Assembly (NCBI GenBank): GCA_022575985.1 | Contig: JAKSXM010000156.1 | Location: 1,984,001-2,048,000, forward strand | Direction of reading: 5' to 3' | DNA from: Anagrus nilaparvatae | Lineage: Eukaryota > Arthropoda > Insecta > Hymenoptera > Mymaridae | Length of the DNA: 64,000 bases | The notes under the pieces: generated by a model | Told to the model about the DNA's origin: nothing | Database searches by the model: none | What the model saw: only the letters and a program-made list of their open reading frames with translations | Part shown: in pieces, positions 33,801-47,959 of the stretch | Layout: every line of letters begins with the position of its first letter | Numbering within the stretch: position 1 is the stretch's first letter | Translations under genes and position numbers: made by a program

Positions 33801-35571
33801 AACAAATGCAGAAGGTGAAAAAGAATTAAAAGAATCTATATTTTACACAAATGATCCTCGAAATTATCAAACTGATGAAAATGAAGATACAATATATGCT
33901 TCATCACCTTTCTATCAGAGGTATAATTTTAAATATATAAACATAAACAAATCATATGATAATGATATTGATATTACTAATAAATTCCATTGTCCAAATT
34001 TAATAGAAAATATAAATAAAAATTATATGGCATTTGTTCCCTTATGGACGGGAGTGATATTAAGCGTAGTAAAACCTGGACTTCGAACTTTAAGTAATGC
34101 AAACAGCGAAGCTCATTTTAAAAATGTTAAACACGGAATTATGAAAGACATAAGATCTACAACTATAAGCCGTTTTGCAGATACTCTTTATGATTATTCA
34201 AATAATTTAGTTAGAGAAGCTGAGCTTTGGAAGACACCTAAACCGAATGCTAAGAGTTATCAAGAGAGACAAAAAAGAAAAAATGATATACAAATTGATG
34301 GTAACTGTCCTGGCAATCCATTTGCTGAAGAAGAATGGAATAAAAGATCAAAATCAACAAAAAAAATATCTCATTTGAAAGGTGATTGTATTAAGAATAC
34401 TACTAAAGCTCTATTAAAAGAGAAAAATAAGCATGAAAAAAGTAGTAAAATAAACAAAAGTGTAATAGTTGACAGATCAGAAAAAAGAAAAATAAATGAC
34501 TGTAATGAAGGATCTTTAAGTAAGAAACAAAAAATAGATGATACGACTACGAGTTTAGATAGAGCACCTAAAATTCAAAGTACTCTCAATAAAAAAGATA
34601 CTTCTGATGATGGTGAATTGATTAGTAGTGATGATGAAGATACCACAACCAAAGAATATGCTATGAAACATTATCATAACAAACAATCCAATTTAAAAAA
34701 AGGTGCAGCTTTAACTGTAGGAAGATATACAAGAAAAGACGATTACTATATTAATTTCAGACATAAAACAAAAACTGTTTATGTAGAGGATTTATTCACA
34801 TTAAAAGAAAATGTATGGATAAATGGAGATGTTATCGATGCATTTGGTTTAATAAAAGAAAAAGATTGGCCTGCTGTGAATTGTGTTCCAACAAGTACAA
34901 CTGTTTTTATATTTGGTGACAGTATTTTAAAACCTTCAAAAGAAATAAATTATTTTCAAAAATTACACGAGTTTTCAGGTATATTAATAATGCCGTATAA
35001 TTTACACCATCATTGGTACTTAGTAATATTAAACTTAAATACAAAAGAAATGGTTCACATAAATCCATATCACCAAAAACATCGAAAAGAATCAAATGAA
35101 GCGCTTAAAAAGTTTAAACTTTATATACAAGAATGTAAGAAACTATTTCATTTACAAATTGACGAAAATGAATATAAATTAAATGAAAGTAGTGATCTTA
35201 GTATAATGAAAAGGCCTCTTCAACCAAAAGGTGACTGGACTAACTGTGGAGCATATGTTATGTATTATATGGAATGTATAGGTGCTGGGTTAGAATTTGA
35301 TGAACTATTTGATCCTGTAAAATATCGATCTGAAGTAACGGACATTATATTAGAAAATGCTGATACTGATAATTTATGTTTACATTGTAATGCTGTAAAC
35401 AAAAGAGTTTTTACAACTTGTAATATGTGTAAGAGAAAAGTGCATAATTTTTGTTTAAGAGTATATTATCCCGGTAGATTGGTCAAAAAATGGCTTAAAA
35501 ATGAAAAAGCGTTTACGTGCTACGTTTGTTTTCATAATCCAAATAGAAAACGCACATTTTTACTCGAGTGA
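30898..35571 (+). CDS. DDE transposase with two Ulp1-like domains and PHD-type finger
   Basis: The open frame runs from ATG 30805 (1588 codons), but the mature exon probably starts at 30898 after TTTTCCTTTTTTTTAAG. Residues are counted from 30805. Ulp1/C48 domain 1, ~230-395: H282-W, D299, Q349/Q350, C355 (GVNCGCY), a full catalytic set. Acidic linker 500-570. C-x7-C...C-x-H zinc-binding region ~640-675 (FLYWCH/WRKY-GCM1-like). DDE core: D796 (LDATG), D869 (TDWSWA), C914-x2-H917, E1102 (NANSEAHF), as in Mutator-like transposases. Basic linker ~1130-1290. Ulp1 domain 2, ~1340-1500: H1403-W, N1420 where Asp is usual, Q1473, C1481. C4HC3 finger: C1525, C1528, C1539, C1542, H1547, C1550, C1572, C1575. 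The ORF is intact. Inferred roles are transposition and possibly SUMO/ubiquitin-like protein cleavage. MULE (FB/NOF- or Phantom-like) is favoured; KDZ or another DDE clade is possible. Confidence 0.85.
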   Translation, partial: VCSRLKIPFTKFVSNDIRSLWNSTEKNNLRILVEQLIPKNNNINHIPLLIPTKQLTYINKKNEGLNNQEANNKSLETGIQETKNSDKLLFEQLSQTNEENQIKKVHDDNNNNDLENNLNKMSNVDDEHTNLIIIKNNLLENNDDYISIPLEDDIIGKFSRGETHLILKNSYVPLISDNFETLKTLQFIDSQVIDCFGIIKEKSWNNTYCCPSEMNAVIIGEHSFSNDSFNLFKNLKNFSGKIMMPYYIKRHWNLLIIDFSNHKLMIIDPIKIVAKANYLGENIEEAERVCKRFNDYAALMSYENKFELVYFQGKRPYQQDGVNCGCYTMYFMNAFANNENLDLNFDPNTYRDYVTDLILNNCEINVTDTIIPKTTISNPNIDTADINCINTSVNMAFSSFGNNLSNSLGNDLKLSEYVSIMGNLSNEVNGSFSSVNEFDKLNTSNSNSSHNLIDFPDNSIKSEITAAVEEGVGTATKIFQVEKGNIKLEEKDDDTFDQSMDSSYHESLSEESEEEDDDIQSDENESRDKYLFPKERKTRYNIYITDATVTKYVLDMEYPGITFNESLRKYFNHILSELELYRGCPLGFKSSGRKLNYGLVFYAKCNYPSHDQCFKFKVAEVIKGNYHISVYGNECEHIIHKGPAIFNKCSGLERKVVENEIQNVSPRDYHLDQMKFCDNEIAKEGNFQKLRNLGTYQKIKSQSNCKKDTNGIRSSHLQDLFQKWCDNNMSGDPYLRYVSLPVYAAMYSKQQLNLVEEDDDIAHLDATGTVVATPNGIECKKILYYALVINKNGRVIPQAELISSDHDAMVIGNFINQYLFFIKSQGFRSPFFKIICTDWSWAIMNAILKQINYMRPLDYLNMCHNYLTKKDPFPNDIVFLHACINHIQSRVKKMALNYPSIPRKLILELMGILIQCQNLEDLDKAYECIVRIFTSKNITDVKKSFIEIHEIQKKIDPAAILITGNEQETNAEGEKELKESIFYTNDPRNYQTDENEDTIYASSPFYQRYNFKYININKSYDNDIDITNKFHCPNLIENINKNYMAFVPLWTGVILSVVKPGLRTLSNANSEAHFKNVKHGIMKDIRSTTISRFADTLYDYSNNLVREAELWKTPKPNAKSYQERQKRKNDIQIDGNCPGNPFAEEEWNKRSKSTKKISHLKGDCIKNTTKALLKEKNKHEKSSKINKSVIVDRSEKRKINDCNEGSLSKKQKIDDTTTSLDRAPKIQSTLNKKDTSDDGELISSDDEDTTTKEYAMKHYHNKQSNLKKGAALTVGRYTRKDDYYINFRHKTKTVYVEDLFTLKENVWINGDVIDAFGLIKEKDWPAVNCVPTSTTVFIFGDSILKPSKEINYFQKLHEFSGILIMPYNLHHHWYLVILNLNTKEMVHINPYHQKHRKESNEALKKFKLYIQECKKLFHLQIDENEYKLNESSDLSIMKRPLQPKGDWTNCGAYVMYYMECIGAGLEFDELFDPVKYRSEVTDIILENADTDNLCLHCNAVNKRVFTTCNMCKRKVHNFCLRVYYPGRLVKKWLKNEKAFTCYVCFHNPNRKRTFLLE

Positions 35572-35829
35572 TTCATTTATTAGATTCAAATAATTTGATA
35601 AGTTATATTTTAAAATGAAAGTTTCTTAAACAATCAAGATATTTTGGAACAAAATATTTTTTATTACTTTTTATGTTAAATAACATTACAAATATCACGC
35701 ATGGAAAATATTTTACTTATGTACATATTATAAAATTAGATGAATATTCCACTTAATAATAAAAGTAAAGATAAATTAAGCCTATAATATATGACTTGTG
35801 TCGCTCGAAATTATTTTAGTTAGGGTAAA

Positions 35830-36184
35830 TTAATAATAAGTCGATCTTTTACGAGCAAATTGTTTTATTTTAGTATGGAAAACTTGACGTTTCGTCACAC
35901 TATGGTGACCTTATCAAAAGATAAAATTAAATATGATAATGGATATAAATCCAAAGTCTTTGGTATTTTTTAATATACATGTCAATTATAGATAATAAAT
36001 ATTATAAGTAATTGTAATTATTAATTTATTATCATGCATATTAAAAAATACCAAAGACTATGGATTTATATCTATTATCATATTTAATTTTATCTTTTGA
36101 TAAGGTCACCATAGTGTGATGAAACGTCAAGTTTTCCATACTAAAATAAAACAATTTGCTCGTAAAAGATCGACTTATTATTAA
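35830..36184. repeat. palindromic MITE-like element, ~155 bp arms
   Basis: 35830-35984 (AATAATAAGTCGATCTTTTA, CGAGCAAATTG, GACGTTTCGTCACACTATGG) pairs with 36027-36184. The loop is ~40 bp AT-rich. Arms differ at only a few bases. It lies ~260 bp after the transposase stop. Confidence 0.9.
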
Positions 36185-37234
36185 TAAATTAAGCCTATGT
36201 ACTTTATGAAAATCGTTTTTATTGCATGTATATGTGTTATATATATATAATTTTAAAGCTTTTATAATAAATTAGTTATAACTTATTAATTATGTTTATA
36301 ATTATTTTGTAATAAAATTTATTTTTATTGCATTTGTAATTAATTTTTATTTTTTACTTTCATCTCCCTGAAAACATTTAGACTTGCCCCCCCCCCCCCG
36401 CTACACTAGTTTTTTTCGGGTACCCCACCACATGAACATTAGAATGGTTTTTTTTTTCATATTTTTTCTACTTATATTTTTGAGTTCTGCCGGCGCGTTA
36501 AAAATCCTGGATACTTCGTGAAAAAAACAGCTCTAATGAACATGTTCCACTTAAAACAAAAAAAAATTCTTATGAAGGTAAACATCAACCGCCAGTATAA
36601 TTTTTATTTTGACTAGCGTAGTTATTAGATAGAGAAACAAGAACGTTGGAACAGCGAGTTGCGAATCCTTGAATGTGTTTTGTTTTAAAAAAATTTCAAT
36701 TAAAAAAGTAATTTTATTTTACATAATGATTAAAAAATATATAAAAATTCATTTATTTTACTGTAGAAACTTCCTTTTTTTATATTTTTTGTTCCGCCAT
36801 CTTGGAAAATTTGAAAATACGTGTGGTGAAAAAGTATTATTTTTCATCAATAAAAACTTTTTCCTCAACCTCAAAAACCCCCGGGTAATGTAAAAAGTTT
36901 CTTTGTTGATTTTTTTTGTTCCGTCATCTTGGAAAATCAGAATACATGTTGGTGTGAAAAAAAGAAAAATTTCATAAAAAAAAAAGGTTTCCTCAACCTC
37001 GAAAACCCCAAGGTAATTTAAAAAGTTCCTTTTTTGATTTTGTTTTTTCCGCCATCTTGAAATATCGAAAAATATATCGGGGTCAAAAAACAAAAATTTT
37101 CATTCGTAAAAACGTTTTTCTCAACCTCAAAATCAACCAAGTAACCTAGAAAGTTCCTTTTTGTTTTTTTTTTTTGGATCCGCCATCTTGGAAAATCGAA
37201 AAATATGCTGGAGTGAAAAAATTAAAATTTTCAC

Positions 37235-40311
<3,077 letters not shown>

Positions 40312-40321
40312 TAATTAATAG

Positions 40322-41720
40322 TGCAATACAAGAAAGCTATGTAAAATATTTTTTTTCTTCCGCTCCACGAAAGCATGCGGTTTCTGGCCTGCTCTCAAGC
40401 AACGAAACAGCGACTTTTGCGGCCTGCTACGGGATGCGCGCGCTTCATATATTTTTCGTGGCTTGCTTATGCTAGATGTGTGTGTATTCAATTATGTACA
40501 TAAGTATTTTTAACCTAAAATGTGTTTTAACTTATAAAGTTTAAATTTTTATCAAAATAAACATTTTTATATTTTATTAATATTTAAATAATTGTATATG
40601 TAATTGTGATATAATTTTTAATATTGTTTTACAAATATTGTGTCAAGCAGAAAAAAAAATAGAATTGGAGTGTTATTATATTATGTAAAAAAAGAAGTTA
40701 TAGGGTATGTACATAAAACTAATTTTTTATAATTTTTTATAAAAATAATTGTTATTAATTTATATACTTATTTTAAGGTATTCTAATTTATAATCCTGAA
40801 ATGAATTATACTGAATGTTAGAGAAAATAAATTCAGCTAATACCATGTTTAGTATTAAAGTTGTATTCTGCTGTTGAATTTTAAATTACTAATAGGTAAA
40901 ATGGGTAAATACCAATAAATTTTTGTTTTCAATTTAATGATCTAAATGATATTGACAAACTGAAACTTTAACTTTTGTTGTAGGATTTGACTGATGCATG
41001 GTCCATAATAAACATCATTAGCGATTCGAGTCAAAGGTGGATCCACGAATAATAAAAATCCAATATTTGTAAATGCTAAATTAGAATTATCTTCAGTTCT
41101 TAATTTTTAAGATAAAGAAGTTATATGCGTAAACAATTTTCATAGATTAATTTTGTATTAATGGAAATAATATTAAGTTCTTAAATTATTTCTTTAACCT
41201 ATGTCTATCTTAAAATATTTTATTTATTTTGTACTTTCTAAAATTAATCTTTATGTAAATAAATAAGTTATTTTTTAAACAAGATAATAATATGATAAAA
41301 AAGTTGAAGCGTAAGCTTCTATATAGTTGCTTTTTTTAGGATTATAACGGAGCAATTACTTATGTTTCAAATTTAAGATTCAGCACTCTGTTCTTTGTAT
41401 ATATCGATGACAAAAATTAATTTGTTTTTTTTCTTTATATTTTACATAAGAAACTAATTATTATTACAAATAAAAAAAAGTAATTTAAGTAATTATTATA
41501 GAGTAAGGTTGAGTATGAGTAGCTCCCCCAAGTTCCTCACATTAGTTTTCCAGTTTAGTTATTATAAAAATTAGGAGATTTTTTAGAATATTTTCACATT
41601 TCCATAATAATGAAAAACTGCTCCTTCAGATAATTTTTTTATTAATATATTTCAGGCAATAAAGTTAAATGAATCACTAAAATCTAAACTCATAAACAAT
41701 AATAATACATTTAATTAAAG
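40322..41720. other. no gene recognised
   Basis: 40370-40450 is locally GC-rich (GCATGCGGTTTCTGGCCTGC). Its GGTTTCTGGCCTGC word is inverted at 41962-41976 (GCAGGCCAGAAAG), which may mark ends of an old element; no other support. The rest is AT-rich. Confidence 0.3.
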
Positions 41721-41722
41721 TT

Positions 41723-41819
41723 CATGCATGAATTTTTGATGCCCGCCCCCCCAACCAGCAATGCCTCGGCTAAAGCCTCGGCCCTGCAAAAGTTGGGGCG
41801 GGCATCCAAAGTCATGCAA
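41723..41819. repeat. CpG-rich hairpin element H4
   Basis: TGCATGAATTTTTGATGCCC and GCCCCCCCAAC pair with GTTGGGGCGGGCATC and AAAGTCATGCA. The loop is GCCTCGGCTAAAGCCTCGGC, close to the loop of H5. Confidence 0.85.
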
Positions 41820-42102
41820 TCATCTTATGCATTAGTAAATTTAAAAATAATTAACGAACAACTATTTCCATTTTCTAAACACAAATTATCTGATTTTTTA
41901 TAGTCAGCTGATGCAAACACAAAAAAAACTGCGCAAAGTGACCGACAGAGCCCGCTAACGCCGCAGGCCAGAAAGTTTTTTTGTATAACTATGCGTATAT
42001 ACACTGTGATGCAAAGTAGGGCGTGTACAAAAAATAAATATTAATTATTTTATTATATTTATTAATTATTACGCATACTTTCGGTTAGCAGAGAAAAAAA
42101 AA

Positions 42103-42230
42103 TAGTATACGACATTTGGCCAGAAATGTTGGATGCCCTGGCGTGCGTGTTTAACGGCCTCGGCTTCGCCTCGGCCGTCAACCCCGCACGCCAGGAAATC
42201 CATCTTTCTGGCCATATGTCGTAATGTACT
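42103..42230. repeat. CpG-rich hairpin element H5
   Basis: TACGACATTTGGCCAGAAAT and CCTGGCGTGCG pair with CGCACGCCAGGAAATCCATC and TTTCTGGCCATATGTCGTA. The loop is GGCCTCGGCTTCGCCTCGGC. Open frames crossing it are artefacts of the palindrome. Confidence 0.88.
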
Positions 42231-42970
42231 ATGTATGAGACAAATTTGAAATATGAAAACTTTAAATGCATATTTACCAATAAAAGAATGCAACAGAAAA
42301 TAATGAAAAATAGCAAAAACGATAAGCAACAAGTTTGGAAATTCATATTTGAAATCCAATAAAATTATCCTCCCGTCTCAAAGTAATACCCCATTTACAT
42401 TTTATGTTGCAATTACTTCTGGAAAATAATAATTGATATTAAAATACTAATTTGCGAGCTAAATTGTCAGATACTTTCACTTTCCAAGTACCTATTTTAG
42501 ATCCACGGATGCTTAATTGCTTATTTCGTCTAATTTTTTGTTAATAACTTATTTTTAAAGAAATATATTTAACATGAAAAATTAAACAATTGCATATTAA
42601 GTATTGTGCCAACCACTAAATTTTTAATACTATTTATAAAATATGTGTGATTAGTATATTTTTTACAATTTCAAATAATCAATTTATTGATTAAAAATTT
42701 TTTATTTACAATAATGTGAATGAATCATTGACATCAATTTTTTAACCTTCCTCAGAACAAAATATAATTAAATAATATTGATTATTAGTAAATTCATTCT
42801 TTTTTTCTGAACATTACCACTGTCGGTATTGGTTGCGGGTATTTCCCATATTTGTATTTTTAAATTATGATTTTTTATGCTAAAAATGAATAATTGTTGA
42901 TACGTTTTCCTAAAAATTTTATTGTAAAAAGACTTAATTTTTTTCCTCTTCGAAAAATTATTCCATTTAA

Positions 42971-43996
42971 GGGTGATTTTACTATATTTTTTTTTTTGGA
43001 AAACGAAATTTTTTTTGTGCATAAATCACTTCATATATGTCTCAAAAGTATGCAAAAAAATTATTATTTCAAAATTCCTACTCGAAGTATACTTTTTAGC
43101 GTATTTTGCGAGCGCGGTCAATTTTTTTTTTTTCTTAAATATAATAAAAAAGTTAAAAATAAGATGAATACGAGGAAACTGAAGGGTTATTGTATGCACC
43201 CGGGATTGCAGACGACTGGTGAGTTAAAAAAAAAAAAAAAAATTCATTTTCATCAACAAAAAAAAAATTTTGGTTTTTTGAAAAACAACGTTTTTATTCC
43301 TTCTACTCAACATATCTGCAAAAATACTTGATCGATTCTTATGCTTATGCTCTATATTTCTTTGTTATGAGTTTTTCTAAATTAATTTAAAAAAAAATTA
43401 AAAAAAAAAATTAATTTAATCAATAAAATTAACAAAAAAGTGCCGAAAAATTTGTTTTGAAACTTTAAACGCGTTTTTCTCGAAACAGGTTTTTTCAAAC
43501 CGGTGTGCACGATTGCGCAATAACTACCCCACAGATTTACTCATAAATTGCTATGTAATTAAACAAATATATACTTAAGAACCTGACTTCGAGTTTTTTT
43601 TTTTTTTGTCCTCAAAAATTTTTTACAGCTAATTTTGTCCGAAAATTTTAGGCCTTTTTTTGAATTTTTTTTTTCCGGAGCCACCATTTTGTTTTTAATT
43701 AGTTTTTTTGAAAAAACTCGAAGTCAGGTTCTTAATTAAGCTATAAACTCTTACCAAAAAAATTTTTTTTTTGTTCAGATAACATGATCTCTCAGCATCG
43801 TGCACACCGTTTTTTTTTACTGCTTCATTTGCGCACGTGTGACGCGGAAGTGACGTCACAGAAAACTAAATAAAATTTTTTTTTTTTTTATTTTAATACA
43901 TGTGTAAACTAATAAAAAAATATTTACTCAAATATCTGTAACCGTTTCTTCAGAATCCTTACCTAAAAAACACGACAAAATATAGTAAAATCACCC
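42971..43996. mobile_element. TTAA-flanked non-autonomous element
   Basis: GGGTGATTTTACTATAT at the left and ATATAGTAAAATCACCC at the right, each bordered by TTAA (42967-42970 and 43997-44000). TTAA duplication fits the piggyBac superfamily. The 1,026 bp interior has poly(A)/poly(T) tracts and a further palindrome (CCGGTGTGCACGATTG at 43499, CATCGTGCACACCG at 43797; GAACCTGACTTCGAG at 43580, inverted at 43717). The open frames inside overlap homopolymer runs and are not genes. Confidence 0.75.
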
Positions 43997-44009
43997 TTAA
44001 GAATTTTTC

Positions 44010-45150
44010 TACTAAAGTTTTGATACAAAATTTTAGAAAACAATTTTTTTGTTTGAATTTTGTTTTTGACACAAACCACCAGTGAACTTTGTCGCAAGAA
44101 AATTAGGCACAATTTAAAATATAAAGATAAAAAATTTTTACAAGAGAATCTTTAAAGCATAATTTTTTGACATCAATAAATATGCTTATGTTAAAATATT
44201 AAGCAGTCAAAATAATTTCAGAATTAATAATTATTAGTCTCAGAAAATTAGGTTTAAAAGATTCTCGAATATAAAAAAAATATGATCAATTTTATTGGCG
44301 GTCATATTGTCATGGTGTCAAAATCAGTGTTAAAATTATTAATGAAAAAGTTATTAGTAATCAATATTTGTTGTTTCAAATCTTGATATTATATCATTTG
44401 TCAAAACTTAATTAAAAAAAAAATTTTCAAATAAATAAAATGTATTACGCTGATAATGCAATAATTAAATAATGATACCAAATTTAAAAAAATAATCTTT
44501 TTCCGGACAAAAGTTCGATTGTCGCGCATAAACTTTTTCCTGGTAACAATACAATTTTTTTAAAATTATTATCATTGTACAATTATGTTTATTTTGTTAC
44601 TTTGGCGTGATATTTTAAATGCCTCGTTAAGTGCATGGCAATTAAAAACTTTTGATTAATTTCATCACCTGTTTTCATAATTCAAAAAACTCTTCAGCAA
44701 TTTATTCTTTTATCTTTCATGTAACAAAGTCACGAAATATAAGGAAAAATTTATCAACTGATTCAAAGAAACAATTATTATTGTATTGTTTTTTAATATC
44801 GTACAGGAAAAGTGTAAACGACTAATAGAATTTAAAAAAAGATTTATAAAAATCCGAATATTTTTTTAGTGTCATCTAAATGCGAATAATTATTATATTG
44901 CGTAATATTAAAAATATCAGCTTCGAAAATACAAACGATGCAAATTGAAGTATGCAATCATTATGTTAATACGTTTAGATTGCTTTTCTTGAAATATCAA
45001 GCAACATTTTTGAACTGCTTGAAATTTCAATTTGACTAATTTTTGAAATAGTTAAAAAAATGTTTTTGACCGCTGTCACGATCTACTTTCTACATTTCAA
45101 CGACCGCGACGTTTTCGCTTTCAATGAAAAACTATGTGTTAATCAAAAGA
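44010..45150. other. no gene recognised
   Basis: AT-rich DNA without inverted ends, long frames or RNA-gene promoters that I can see. 45070-45130 is slightly GC-richer (CGACCGCGACGTTTTCGC) but without recognisable identity. Confidence 0.35.
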
Positions 45151-45154
45151 AAAA

Positions 45155-46119
45155 AAACGCTGCCAAGTGATTGGCACTATGGTTCCTCATCAACAATAGC
45201 AAAATATTTATAATGGTCTATTTTATCTAATAAAAATGATGTTTTTTTAATTTTTTTATACAAAAAATATTCAAAAAAAAAATTTGAAAAATTACGTATC
45301 AGATGGAAAAAATCCTTTAAAAACAATAATTCTAGATATTAGTACTTTCATAGAAATAAATTAAGTACTACATCCAAAAAGAAAAAAAAAATTATTGTGT
45401 TTTTTTAATCTTTTTATACAAAAAATTTTGAAGAAAAAAAATTTCGAAAAATTACATATCAAATGGAGAAATCCTTTAAAAACGATGATTCTGGATATTA
45501 GAACTTTCCTAGAAATAAATTAGGTATTACGTCCAAAAAGAAAAAAAATTATTGTATTTTTTAAATTTTTTTATTAAAAAAATATTGATAAAAAAAAATA
45601 TTGAAAAATTACGTATCACATGAAATAATCATTTAAAAACGATAATTCTAAATATTCGTACTTTCGTAGAAAAACATTAAGTACTACATCCTAAAAAAAA
45701 AAAAAAAAATGGCATTTTTTATATTTTTGGCGGCAAAAATTTTTAGAAAAAAATTTTCAAAAAATTAAGTATCAGGTCCAAAAAATTACTTTTATAGAGG
45801 TTCTTAAAACTAGTACTTCCATGAAAGCAAATTATGCACTACGTTCAAAGAAAAAAAAAAAAAATTGGTGTTTTTTGTATTTTTTTATGAAAAAAATTTT
45901 GGGAAAAAAATTTTCAAAAAATTAAGTATCAGATTCGAGATATCGAGTAAAAACCATATTTTCAAATATAAGTACTTTCGTGGAAATAAATGAGGTATTA
46001 CATCCAAATTAAAAAAAAAAAAAAGTACCTCGAGCTTTTTTGGTGAAAAAAATTTTGAAAAAAAAATTAGGACTTAATGTCGTGTTGGCTGTGAAATATC
46101 ACCGGTTACAGTGCGACAT

Positions 46120-46156
<37 letters not shown>

Positions 46157-46556
46157 GACTTTTTTTAAAAACCGGTTTTTTAGCTTCCTGAGGTCTCAAA
46201 ACGTGCTTATATGCCAAAATATCGAAAATCAAAATTTCACCTATCACAAAGGTTCCTCTATGAGGAACCAATATTTTTTTTTTGAACATATAGCCTAATT
46301 TTTTTCTATGAAAGTATTGATTTTAGAAATATCGTTTTTACTCATTTTCTTGAACCTGATACTTAATTTATTTTTAATTTTTTTTTTCAAATTTTTTTTT
46401 TTTTTATTGGACGTAACAATAAATTTTTTCCTAGGTTTTTCCTAGAGTCTTAGATTTAAGAAATTATTTTATACATAATATTCTAAAAATTTTTAACATA
46501 TATGAATATTGTTTATTTCTTGAGGAACCGTAGTGTTAATAATTTGGCAGCTATAA
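45155..46556. mobile_element. family A element, copy 3, with both ends
   Basis: Left end GCTGCCAAGTGATTGGCACT then ATGGTTCCTCAT; right end TTGAGGAACCGTAGTGTTAA then TAATTTGGCAGC, its imperfect complement. In between are diverged ~120-150 bp monomers (GTACTTTCATAGAAATAAAT, GTACTACATCC), a CATA/CA tract at 46117-46157 and TTTTTTAGCTTCCTGAGGTC. It defines the termini that copies 1 and 2 lack. Non-coding. Confidence 0.75.
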
Positions 46557-46559
46557 AAC

Positions 46560-47520
46560 CCATTCTCGTCAGAAATTACAAATTTGGCAGCAATTTAAAA
46601 ATTCGTTATTTTTAGCCAAAAATGACTATTGTGTTGAGAATGGCTATGATGATGAGAGAATTAGTAATAAATGATTGCGAGTGAACTCCCCTTCTAGGTA
46701 TACAAATTCTAATATATAATTTTTGACATGGAATATATTCATAGGAAGGGCCCTATAAGTTCATGGAGGGATTAACGTAAATGAACTAAGAATAATTTGA
46801 ACTTATAGGGACTTATAACTTATAACTACTAAATCATAATTTCAATGTGAGGGCTTATATTAATTCAGTTGTATGGACTTAAAATAATTTGATACAAGAT
46901 AAAACTGTTATACGTCAACATGTGCCACACTCGTTACTAATGTTAACACACAAACCAATTATAAGTTATTCCTACAGAACTTATGGTGTCGTGTATAGTT
47001 TAACTTTATAGAATTCAATTTCACTTTTACAAATTTATTTTTACTTTCTTCAATTCAATCTGTCTTAGTAACTTGCGTAATTGTGTTTCATTTAAATCAT
47101 TTGAAGGTTTAATCAAATAGATGTATATAATTACAAACAAAAAACATAAAAGCTTTTTTTTATTTTTTTTTATTTACAATTTTACATATAAAATGTTTCT
47201 ACTGATTGTAGGGCCTGCAAAAGAAAAAATTTAATCAATTAAATATTGAATACAAATAAATTTTTTATACAATAAAATAAAAATATTTTTTTTATGCATA
47301 AGTGAATGTTTATTGATATTCATCATTTTAAAAGCATTTGTGTGTAATATATTGAATTTTTACATTATTATTATTATTTTTTTCTTCAAGAATATTTAAC
47401 AGTAGTAAATGTAGTAATCATTCAATAGTTTTTTTCTATAAATAAAAATGTATAAGGTGCATTTCACGTCTGCTGATAAAAGTTATCTTTCATTGTCTAG
47501 GATTTAATATGAATCCCTTA
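46560..47520. other. no gene; AT-rich with short dispersed words
   Basis: 46556-46580 (CTATAAAACCCATTCTCGT) recurs inverted at 62195-62215. 46740-46930 has GGACTTAAAATAATTTGA words resembling the complement of the 24-bp minisatellite at 28640. Nothing coding. Confidence 0.35.
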
Positions 47521-47531
47521 TTTTTCTTGAG

Positions 47532-47603
47532 AAAGCAATGGTTCAGTGGTCAAGAAAATGGCCTGCTACGTGATGGACCACGGTTCGATTCCAGATATAG
47601 ACT
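47532..47603 (+). pseudogene. tRNA-Gly-like sequence or SINE head
   Basis: A box TGGTTCAGTGG at 47539-47549 and perfect B box GGTTCGATTCC at 47582-47592, spaced as in a tRNA, followed by a T run at 47609. The GCCTGCTACG anticodon-arm region resembles tRNA-Gly(GCC), but the anticodon would read GCT and the acceptor and T stems do not pair well. Best read as a decayed tRNA or the head of a tRNA-derived SINE. Confidence 0.6.
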
Positions 47604-47830
47604 TCTGGTTTTTTTTTAAGAGTAAAATTAATTATTTTATTTATATCATATATATCATATCAAATTATAGATTTAAATTTATGAGCTTGTTTTGAACTTT
47701 GGTTTTCATTTAAAACATCTTAGATCATTAAAAAATAATTTTTCTGGTTAGTAGCCACGAAAGTACGAATTCCTGGCCACTGCACGGCAAAGAAAATTGA
47801 AATTTCTCGCTACTGTTACAGAAAAATTTT

Positions 47831-47953
47831 ATACGACCCTAGTCCATAAATAAAGAATAGCCCACATCGCAGTTTACCATCCTCGGCTTCACATCGAAAG
47901 GTAATTTAAGTGCGATTTGGGCCATTCTTTACTTTTCTGTACACGAGTCGTAA
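47831..47953. repeat. short snap-back repeat, copy 2
   Basis: TACGACCCTAGTCCATAAAT followed by AAAGAATAGCCCACATCGCA pairs with GTGCGATTTGGGCCATTCTT followed by TACTTTTCTGTACACGAGTC. Related to 12575-12800. Confidence 0.65.
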
Positions 47954-47959
47954 TTTTAC

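Noticed and set aside
42062..42359. Two overlapping minus-strand frames of 94-96 codons
   Set aside because: Both cross hairpin H5, and neither has a recognisable motif.
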